A DNA stretch of 12,619 nucleotides. Origin: CAINDZ01 sp041908585. GTDB taxonomy: Bacteria; Krumholzibacteriota; Krumholzibacteriia; LZORAL124-64-63. The DNA lies in assembly GCA_041908585.1 (NCBI GenBank), contig JAYRFB010000173.1, positions 1 to 12,619 on the forward strand, in the 5' to 3' direction. Made by a program: the position numbers and the translations under genes. How positions within the stretch are numbered: the first letter of the stretch is position 1; each line of letters opens with the position of its first letter. The notes under the pieces are model-generated. The model was not told where the DNA came from. It did no database searches and worked only from the letters and a program-made list of their open reading frames with translations. This document shows, in pieces, positions 6,388-12,619 of this stretch.

Positions 6388-7751
6388 CGGACTCCCGCCT
6401 GGCCGAACTGGAGCGGCGCCTGGCCGCGCTCGAGCTCCAGGCGGAGCGCGACGCCAAGGTCATCCGCGCGTTGAAGGAACGGGTCAAGCGCAACCTGCGG
6501 GCCGGCGGCGACTCGTACTTCCTGTTCGAGAAGAACGTGCTGCTGCAGGAAGCCGTGCGGTCCAAGACCAGGGACCTGGAGGCCGCCAAGGACGCCGCCG
6601 AGACGCTGGCCCGCGCCAAGAGCGAGTTCCTGGCCAACATGTCGCACGAGATTCGCACGCCGATGAACGGCATCACCGGCATGACGGCCTTCCTGCTGGA
6701 GACCACGCTGACGAGCGAACAACGCGACTACGCCATGACGATCATGAGCTCCGCCGAGTCGCTGCTCGGCATCATCAACGACATCCTCGACACCTCGAAG
6801 ATCGACGCCGGGCGCGTCGAGCTGGAAGCCATCGACTTCGACCTGGGCCGGCTGCTCGACGAGGTGCACGGCCTGTTCCGCCTGGCCCTCGAGGAGAAGG
6901 ACCTGGCCTGCGACTGCCGCCTGGATCCCGCCGTTGCACGCGCCTGCCGCGGCGACCCGCTGCGCCTGCGTCAGGTGCTCGTCAACCTGGTCGGCAACGC
7001 GGTCAAGTTCACCGCGGCCGGGACCATCAGCCTCGTCTGTCGCCGCGTCGAGGATCTGCCCCGGGGACAGCGGCTGCGCTTCGAGGTCCGCGACACCGGG
7101 ACGGGCATCACGCCGGAGGCGCAGGCGCGGCTGTTCCAGCCGTTCTCGCAGGCGGACACGTCGACGACCAGGCGCTACGGCGGCACCGGGCTGGGCCTGT
7201 CGATCTCGCGGAAGCTCGTCGAGATGATGGGCGGGCAGCTCGGTGTCGAGAGCGCGCCGGGCGCCGGCTCGACGTTCCACTTCACCGTCGCGCTCGGCGC
7301 CGCGCGGCAGCCGGTGGCGGCGCCGGCGACCACGCCGACCGGGGAACGCCTGCCGCTGGAGGCGCGCATCCTGGTCGCCGAGGACAACCGCGTGAACCTG
7401 CTGGTCGTCTCGAAGCTGCTGCGCCGCTGGGGTTGCACGCTCACCTGCGTCGGCAACGGCCGCGAGGCCGTGGCTGCCTTCACCACCTCCAGGTTCGACC
7501 TGGTCCTGATGGACTGCCACATGCCCGAGATGGACGGCTTCGCGGCGGCAGAGGCGATCCGCGAGCTCGAGCGCGGCGGCGACCAGCGGACTCCCGTCAT
7601 CGCGCTGACCGCCAGCGCCATGGATGCGGACCGCGACCACAGCCTGCGCTCGGGCATGGACGACTTCGTCACCAAGCCGATCATCGTCGACGCGCTCTAC
7701 GACACGCTGCAGCGCCACCTGTCCGCCCGGCCCGCGGCAGCCTCCCTCTAG
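6384..7751 (+). CDS. Soluble hybrid histidine kinase/response regulator partnered with the FIST protein
   Basis: The 455-aa product has no transmembrane segment and no PAS, GAF or HAMP domain. The order is: a charged, probably coiled-coil N-terminus (about 5-36); a linker with SYFLFEKNVLLQEAV (44-58); a second helix to about 80; HisKA with MSHEIRTPMNG (phospho-accepting H88); HATPase with N box NLVGNAVKFT (201-210), G1 DTGTGI (237-242) and G2 GGTGLGLS (266-273); and a receiver domain (about 326-446) with E333/D334, phospho-accepting D377 in LMDCHMPEMDG, T409 and K431. All catalytic residues look present. With no sensor of its own, it probably takes its input from the FIST protein encoded just upstream. 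The start is the ATG that overlaps that gene's stop (ATGA); no strong ribosome site is seen, which fits translational coupling. No output domain or histidine phosphotransfer protein is encoded nearby. Confidence 0.93.
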   Translation: MTDSRLAELERRLAALELQAERDAKVIRALKERVKRNLRAGGDSYFLFEKNVLLQEAVRSKTRDLEAAKDAAETLARAKSEFLANMSHEIRTPMNGITGMTAFLLETTLTSEQRDYAMTIMSSAESLLGIINDILDTSKIDAGRVELEAIDFDLGRLLDEVHGLFRLALEEKDLACDCRLDPAVARACRGDPLRLRQVLVNLVGNAVKFTAAGTISLVCRRVEDLPRGQRLRFEVRDTGTGITPEAQARLFQPFSQADTSTTRRYGGTGLGLSISRKLVEMMGGQLGVESAPGAGSTFHFTVALGAARQPVAAPATTPTGERLPLEARILVAEDNRVNLLVVSKLLRRWGCTLTCVGNGREAVAAFTTSRFDLVLMDCHMPEMDGFAAAEAIRELERGGDQRTPVIALTASAMDADRDHSLRSGMDDFVTKPIIVDALYDTLQRHLSARPAAASL

Positions 7752-7810
7752 ACAGCGCTGCCCCCTCCATCCGCGACGGTCCGCATGTCCGACCTCCGCA
7801 ATCGGGGCTT

Positions 7811-7825
7811 GCATCGTGCCGATGC
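7811..7825 (+). other. Hairpin in the gap after the kinase gene
   Basis: GCATCG (7811-7816) and CGATGC (7820-7825) are perfect complements around a 3-nt loop, and two further G-U pairs could extend the stem in RNA. It lies about 60 nt past the kinase stop and before tamA. It could mark partial termination or a processing site between the signalling and tam units. No U-tract follows, so it is not called a terminator. Confidence 0.25.
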
Positions 7826-7840
7826 GGCTGGCACGGTGTG

Positions 7841-7978
7841 ATGGGCGCCGCCGGGGTCGCGCCGATCGCGGGCGCGCTGATCGGCGCCGTGATCCACAAG
7901 GCGGTCGCCGGCGCGCGGGACCGAGACGGCGGCGCCGCGCGCGCCGATGCAACCTGGCTGGGCGGGAAGGGTTCGTGA
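7841..7978 (+). CDS. Possible small ORF (45 aa) coupled to tamA
   Basis: An ATG at 7841 opens a 45-codon frame: a small-residue, glycine/alanine-rich N-terminal half (GVAPIAGALIGAVIHKAV) followed by a charged, polar tail. The stop TGA (7976-7978) overlaps the GTG start of tamA (7975) in a GTGA arrangement, the same junction type as between tamA and tamB. The hydrophobic part is short for a membrane helix, and no ribosome site is evident. High GC makes chance open frames common, so this may not be translated. No family is recognised. Confidence 0.25.
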   Translation: MGAAGVAPIAGALIGAVIHKAVAGARDRDGGAARADATWLGGKGS

Positions 7979-9744
7979 CGGTGAGCAGGGGTCGGATCCG
8001 GTGTCGCCCGCGGCCGCGCGCCCTCGTTGCGGGGGCGCTGCTGGCCTGCCTGTGGGCCGCGCCGGGCCGCGCCGGGGTCCAGGTCGAGCTGAAGGGCCTG
8101 GACGGCGTGCTGAAGAGCAACGCGCTGGCGGCGCTGTCCATCGCGCGCGCGGGCGACGACGCCTCGGCCGGCCGCGTCCAGCGCCTGCACGCGCGCGCGG
8201 CGGACGAGATCCGCCTGGCGCTGCAGCCGTTCGGCCACTACGCGCCGGTGATCCGCGAGGCCCTGGATCGCAAGGGCGACGAGGCCGCCAACGACTGGGT
8301 TGCCCGCTACGAGGTGGACCCAGGGCCGCGGGTGACCGTGGCGACCGTCGACGTGCAGGTCCTGGGCGAGGGCGCGGCGGACCCGGGCTTCCTCGAGGCC
8401 ATCGCCGCCTACCCCCTGCGCCCCGGCGACCCCCTCGACCACGCCGCGCACGAGATGGGCAAGCGCGCGCTGACCGCCCATGCCGCACGCAAGGGCTACT
8501 TCGACGCCGCCTTCGACAGCAGCGCCGTGCTGGTGAACGTGGGGCAGCAGCGGGCGGACATCGTCGTGCGCTACGACTCGGGTCCGCGCTACCGCTTCGG
8601 CCCGGTCGGCCTGAAGCAGGACATCCTGGACGAGCGCATGGTGATCGGCTACGTGAGGATCCGCGAGGGCGAACCCTACGACGTCGAGCCGCTCCTGAAG
8701 ATGCAGAACGAGCTGTCGACCGGGCCCTACTTCGCGGCCGTGGAAGTGCGGACGCTGCGCGAGGACGCCGTGGACCTGCGCGTGCCCATCGACGTGGGAT
8801 TGACGCCGGCCCCGACCCAGCGCTGGGAGGTGGGCGGCGGCTACGGGACCGACACCGGAGCGCGCGCCAAGTTGAAGGCCACCTGGCGGCGCCTGAACCG
8901 GTCCGGCCACCACGCCGAGGCGGAGGTGGAGGCGTCGCAGGTCGAGTACAGCGCCACCGGCAAGTACTTCGTGCCCTGGCCGTACCCGCGCACCGAGCTG
9001 CTGACCATCCTGGGCGGCATCGGCCGCTACGAGCCGCGCTGGGCCGAGAGCTGGCGGCTGGTCGGCGGCGTCACCCTGGGCCGGGCGCGCGGCGGCTGGC
9101 GCGAGACGCTCTCGCTGGCCTGGGAGCGCGAGGACTTCACAGTGGCCGGCAGCGACGGCGCCACCGACCTGCTGCTGCCCGGCCTGAGCTGGACGCGGAC
9201 GACCGCCGACGATCCGCTGGTGCCGACGCGCGGCGCGCGGCTGCGCCTGGACCTGGCCGGCGCACACGCATCGGCCCTGTCCTCGGTCTCGTTCCTGCAG
9301 GCGGGCGCCGAGGCCAAGGTGATCCGCAGCCTGGGCTCGCGGGTGCGCGTGCTCGCGCGCGGTTCGCTGGCGCGCATCTTCACCGACGATGTCTCCGCAT
9401 TGCCCCCGACGCACCGCTTCGTCACCGGCGGCGACCAGTCGGTGCGCGGCTACGCCTTCGAGTCGCTGGGTCCGGTCGACGGGGAAGGGCGGATCATCGG
9501 CGGCGACACGCTGGCCTGGGCCAGCCTGGAGCTGGAGCTGCGTGTCTGGTCCAGCCTGGGCCTGGCCGCCTTCACGGACGCCGGCAACGCCTGGCGCGAC
9601 GGACCCGCGCGACTGGTCGCGGGGCCTGGCGCCGGGCTGCGCTGGTTCTCCCCCATCGGCATCGTCCGCCTGGACGGCGCCGTCGGGCTGGGCGAGGACG
9701 GCAACCCCCTGCGCATCCACCTGGCGATCGGGCCGGACCTGTGA
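7975..9744 (+). CDS. tamA: TamA-like outer-membrane assembly protein (Omp85 family)
   Basis: The 589-aa product is close in length to E. coli TamA (577 aa). A signal peptide spans about 1-33 (ALVAGALLACLWAAPGRA). Three POTRA domains follow (about 34-115, 118-200 and 204-275), then a BamA/Omp85 beta-barrel (about 285-589). Typical features are the RFVTGGDQSVRGYAFESLGP stretch (481-500), which contains the loop-6 VRGY motif, the FTDAGNAW strand (533-540) and a C-terminal IHLAIGPDL like the GLGPEL-type end of TamA. TamA works with TamB in outer-membrane protein insertion and phospholipid transport across the envelope; the next gene is tamB-like, overlapping by 4 nt. The start is the GTG at 7975, with GGAAGG 4 nt upstream and overlapping the small ORF's stop. 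The GTG at 7981 is an alternative two codons later and would have longer spacing. Confidence 0.92.
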   Translation: MTVSRGRIRCRPRPRALVAGALLACLWAAPGRAGVQVELKGLDGVLKSNALAALSIARAGDDASAGRVQRLHARAADEIRLALQPFGHYAPVIREALDRKGDEAANDWVARYEVDPGPRVTVATVDVQVLGEGAADPGFLEAIAAYPLRPGDPLDHAAHEMGKRALTAHAARKGYFDAAFDSSAVLVNVGQQRADIVVRYDSGPRYRFGPVGLKQDILDERMVIGYVRIREGEPYDVEPLLKMQNELSTGPYFAAVEVRTLREDAVDLRVPIDVGLTPAPTQRWEVGGGYGTDTGARAKLKATWRRLNRSGHHAEAEVEASQVEYSATGKYFVPWPYPRTELLTILGGIGRYEPRWAESWRLVGGVTLGRARGGWRETLSLAWEREDFTVAGSDGATDLLLPGLSWTRTTADDPLVPTRGARLRLDLAGAHASALSSVSFLQAGAEAKVIRSLGSRVRVLARGSLARIFTDDVSALPPTHRFVTGGDQSVRGYAFESLGPVDGEGRIIGGDTLAWASLELELRVWSSLGLAAFTDAGNAWRDGPARLVAGPGAGLRWFSPIGIVRLDGAVGLGEDGNPLRIHLAIGPDL

Positions 9745-12619
9745 GGGCGCGCCTGCACCTGCCGCGGGGACGCGCGGCGCGCCTCGGTTGGGGGCTGCTC
9801 GGCGCGCTCATGGCGCTGGCGGCGACGCTGTCCTTCCTGGTCGGTACCACGGCCGGCGCGCGGCTCGTGGTGGCGCGGGCGCTGGGACGCGTGCCCGAGG
9901 GCATGACCGTGGACATCGCGCGCGTCGACGGCCGACTGCTCGGGCCGCTCTCGCTGGAAGGCGTGCGCATCGGCAACCGACTGGTCGAAGTCGCCGTCGA
10001 CAGCATCGGCCTCGACTGGTCACCGCGGCGGCTGTTCAGCCGGCAGCTGCACATCGAGCGCGTGGCGATCGACGGCGTGGACGCGCGCCTGCTGCCGCCG
10101 CCCGCCGATGGCCCGGCGCCGACGGACGCGGGCGAGGGCCCCCAGCCCCCGCCGCAGATGCCGCTGGAGATCGTGATCACCGAGGCGCGCGCCACCAACG
10201 TCAAGCTGCTGGTGACCGAGTCGGTGGAGCTGCGCGACCTGCGCCTGGCGCTGCGCGGTCGCGCGGACCGCTATGAACTGGATGCCGCGACACGCCTGGT
10301 CGGCGAGGGCCTGCCGGAGATCGCCCTGACGGCCGCGGCCGCGGGCACGCTGACCGACATCTCGCTGCTGCCGCTGGAGGTGCGCGCGCTGGGCGGCGTG
10401 GCGCGCGTGCACGCCCGCGCCACCTGGTACCCGGCCGTCACCTGGACCGCGCGCGCGGCGCTCGACAGCCTGCAGCCGGGACTGCTGCTGGCGGATCCGG
10501 GCGCGCTCCCCGGCCGCGTGGGCGCCCGGCTGCGCAGCGTGGGCCGCGTCGACGCCGCCGTCCCCTCCGGCTGGGCCAGCCTCGACTCGCTGGCCGGCGA
10601 CCTGCTCGGCCAGGCGGTGGCCGGGACCGCGGGCGCCGACTGGACCGGTCCGGCCGATGCGCGGCTGGGCGCCGACCTGGCGTGGGGCCCGGCGGTCGTG
10701 GCGCTGCAGGCGACGATGGCCGACACCATCGCCGCGCGGCTCGACGTCGCCTGCAATGACCTGTCCGCCTTGCGCGCGGACCTGGCCGGTGGCGGGACGC
10801 TTGCCGTGCGCGCGACCGGCGCGCGCTTCGCCCCGACGGTGTCGGGCACCCTCGGATTGGCCGGCTTCTCCGTGCGCGACTTCGCGCGCGTCGAGCCCGC
10901 CCTGACGATCGGCTCGCTGTCGGGCGGCTTCCACCTGGAGCTTGCCGACCTGGACACGCTGCCGTCGGGCTCTGGCCGCGCCCGCCTGCGGGCCGACTCG
11001 ATCCGGCTCGGCCAGGCCGCCCTCGACAGCGCGGTGGTCACGCTGGCAGGCCATCCGAGCGGGCAGCGGGCGCGACTTGTCGTCGACGGCGCGCCGCTGC
11101 GTGCGCACCTGGCGCTGGGCGGCCTGTACACCGCCGCGGACACGACCTGGCGCGGGGCCATCGACACGATGCTGGTGGCCAACCCGCTGGCCGGGACATG
11201 GCGCCTGCGCGGGGCAGCGCCGCTGCTCATTGGTCGCGGCACGGCGGCGCTCGACAGCCTGCGGCTCGAGCAGGACCCCGCCGGGTCGGTGCCGGGAGGG
11301 GCCAGCCTGAGGGTCGATGGCCGGTGGGCTCGCGGCGCCCAGGCGGGCGGCAGCTGGAGCGCCGGCGCCGAGCTTGCCCAGCTGCCGCTGGCGCTGGCCG
11401 CCTCGCGATTGCCCGAGGGACAGCGCCTGCGGGGAACCGCCTCGGCGACGGTGCGCGCGCGGGGCGATGCGGCGGCGCTGCAGGGCGAGTTCGCGGCCGT
11501 CCTTCACGAGGCCGCCTTCCTCTTCGAGGCGGCCGGTCGCGCCGACAGCCTGCTCGTGGAATCGGCCTCGCTCACCGGCGAGGCAGGGCCGGACGACATC
11601 TCGGCCCGGATCGCGGCGGCCGTGGCGAATCCGCGCAGCGGCGGACGCGCCGAGCTGGCGGGCGACCTGGTCCTGCCCGGCGCGGCGCGGCTGCCGGTGG
11701 TCCCCGATTCCCAGGCGGTGCGCGCCACGCTGGCGGGGCGCGTGACCGACCTGGCGTTCCTCGACGGGCTCAGCCCGCTGGTGACCGGCGCGCGCGGCCG
11801 CATCGACCTGGACGCCGCGGTGGCCGGCCGGCTGGCGGCTCCCACCGTCACCGGCGAGCTGCGCGTCGCCGACATGGCCGCGACGCTGCCGGACCTGGGC
11901 ATCACCATCGCTGACGTGCAGCTGGTCGCGCGTGGCGACGTCGAGTCCGGCTCCGCTTTGGAGGGCTCGGCCCGCTCGGGTGACGGGACGCTGGTCGTGG
12001 GCGGTCGCGTGCCGCCGAAGCTGGGAACGGACACGCCGCTGGTCGTGACGCTGCGCGGCGAGCGCTTCCAGGGCGTGGACACGCCGGAGATCAGGGTACA
12101 GGTCTCTCCCGACCTCGAGCTGGTCTGCGACGGCAAGCGGCTGGACGTGCGCGGCAGCCTGGACCTGCCGGTGGTCGAGGTCGAGCTGGTCGAGATGCCC
12201 GAGACGGCCGTGCCGCCGTCGCGCGATGCGGTCGTGGTCGATGCGACGGCACCGGCGGCGCCGCCGGCGATCGACACCTGGGTGGACGTGAAGGTGAACC
12301 TGGGCGAGGACGTACGCTTCCGCGGCTTCGCGATGGCGATCGGCCTGGCCGGAGCGCTTCACCTCCAGCAGCACGTCCCCGAGCTTCCCGATTGCCGCGG
12401 CGACCTGCGCGTGCGGGAGGGCTACTACCGCGCCTACGGCCAGGACCTGGACCTCGACAGCGGCATCGTCTCGTTCGTCGGCCCGGTCGATGACCCGGCC
12501 CTGAACATCAAGGCGTTCCGCGAGACGCCGGACGGCGTCATCGCCGGCGTCATCGTCACCGGGTCGGCGCTGGCGCCGGTGCTGAAGGTCTACTCCGAGC
12601 CGCCGCTGCCGGAGACGCA
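9741..12619 (+). CDS. tamB: TamB-like translocation and assembly protein (DUF490), 3' end missing
   Basis: From the GTG at 9741 the frame stays open to the window edge for 959 codons; I followed it codon by codon and saw no stop. One N-terminal transmembrane helix (about 15-39) is followed by FLVGTTAGARLV, very like the start of E. coli TamB, and by an AsmA-like beginning. A proline-rich insert (about 118-140) and a long, repetitive beta-rich region come next. From W847 the C-terminal TamB/DUF490 domain begins: LGEDVRFRGFAM, REGYYRAYGQDLDL and GPVDDPALNI, then VTGSALAPVLKVYSEPPLPE at the edge. TamB is an inner-membrane-anchored periplasmic protein forming a hydrophobic beta-taco groove towards the outer-membrane partner TamA. 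It overlaps tamA by 4 nt (GTGA), so the two are one operon. E. coli TamB is 1259 aa; this one probably lacks on the order of a hundred C-terminal residues because of the window cut. Confidence 0.92.
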   Translation, partial: MRARLHLPRGRAARLGWGLLGALMALAATLSFLVGTTAGARLVVARALGRVPEGMTVDIARVDGRLLGPLSLEGVRIGNRLVEVAVDSIGLDWSPRRLFSRQLHIERVAIDGVDARLLPPPADGPAPTDAGEGPQPPPQMPLEIVITEARATNVKLLVTESVELRDLRLALRGRADRYELDAATRLVGEGLPEIALTAAAAGTLTDISLLPLEVRALGGVARVHARATWYPAVTWTARAALDSLQPGLLLADPGALPGRVGARLRSVGRVDAAVPSGWASLDSLAGDLLGQAVAGTAGADWTGPADARLGADLAWGPAVVALQATMADTIAARLDVACNDLSALRADLAGGGTLAVRATGARFAPTVSGTLGLAGFSVRDFARVEPALTIGSLSGGFHLELADLDTLPSGSGRARLRADSIRLGQAALDSAVVTLAGHPSGQRARLVVDGAPLRAHLALGGLYTAADTTWRGAIDTMLVANPLAGTWRLRGAAPLLIGRGTAALDSLRLEQDPAGSVPGGASLRVDGRWARGAQAGGSWSAGAELAQLPLALAASRLPEGQRLRGTASATVRARGDAAALQGEFAAVLHEAAFLFEAAGRADSLLVESASLTGEAGPDDISARIAAAVANPRSGGRAELAGDLVLPGAARLPVVPDSQAVRATLAGRVTDLAFLDGLSPLVTGARGRIDLDAAVAGRLAAPTVTGELRVADMAATLPDLGITIADVQLVARGDVESGSALEGSARSGDGTLVVGGRVPPKLGTDTPLVVTLRGERFQGVDTPEIRVQVSPDLELVCDGKRLDVRGSLDLPVVEVELVEMPETAVPPSRDAVVVDATAPAAPPAIDTWVDVKVNLGEDVRFRGFAMAIGLAGALHLQQHVPELPDCRGDLRVREGYYRAYGQDLDLDSGIVSFVGPVDDPALNIKAFRETPDGVIAGVIVTGSALAPVLKVYSEPPLPET

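Noticed and set aside
5382..8141. 919-codon minus-strand open frame across the FIST, kinase and tamA genes
   Set aside because: It spans three well-supported forward genes and has no recognisable motifs.
10020..12374. 784-codon minus-strand open frame opposite tamB
   Set aside because: Composition is antisense-like (R/Q/H/A-rich); the forward frame is continuous and has TamB features at both ends.

Overview
The window reads as a GC-rich bacterial chromosome segment in which almost every third codon position is G or C. Two secreted proteins on the minus strand end in the same FlgD-like / T9SS-type-A-like C-terminal domain (PNPFNP..., WDGRDD.G..., short basic tail). The plus strand carries a TamA/TamB outer-membrane assembly pair. 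Together these suggest a diderm from the FCB superphylum or its uncultured high-GC relatives (Eisenbacteria/Krumholzibacteriota-like). The lineage is inferred from domain style; there is no marker gene in the window.

Layout. Bases 1-39 hold what may be the last 12 codons of a plus-strand gene, followed by about 230 bp without a gene but with several hairpins. Bases 269-3733 (minus) encode a large exported protein: a seven-bladed FG-GAP propeller, then a complete-looking S11 D-Ala-D-Ala-carboxypeptidase-type domain (STTK, SGN, KGG motifs), then a beta-rich region and a C-terminal sorting domain. An AT-rich promoter island at about 3801-3840 separates it from the next minus-strand gene, 3867-5081, a secreted alpha/beta hydrolase of the chlorophyllase/cutinase/PETase type with the same kind of sorting domain. 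A 166-bp divergent intergenic region follows.

On the plus strand, 5248-6387 encodes a FIST sensor protein. It overlaps by 4 nt (ATGA) a soluble hybrid histidine kinase/response regulator (6384-7751). The arrangement matches the FIST/hybrid-kinase pairs known as NosP/NahK and VpsV/VpsS. After about 220 bp, which may contain a 45-codon ORF, comes tamA (7975-9744): signal peptide, three POTRA domains and a BamA-type barrel. It overlaps by 4 nt (GTGA) a tamB-like gene (9741 to the window end). The tamB frame stays open for 959 codons and is cut by the window edge inside its C-terminal DUF490 domain.

Functionally the window has three modules: cell-surface or secreted enzymes destined for a C-terminal-signal secretion route whose machinery is not present here; a cytoplasmic one- or two-protein signalling unit, possibly nitric-oxide or ligand responsive; and an outer-membrane biogenesis/lipid transport unit. 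The most unusual items are the propeller-peptidase-sorting fusion and the secreted PETase-like hydrolase.
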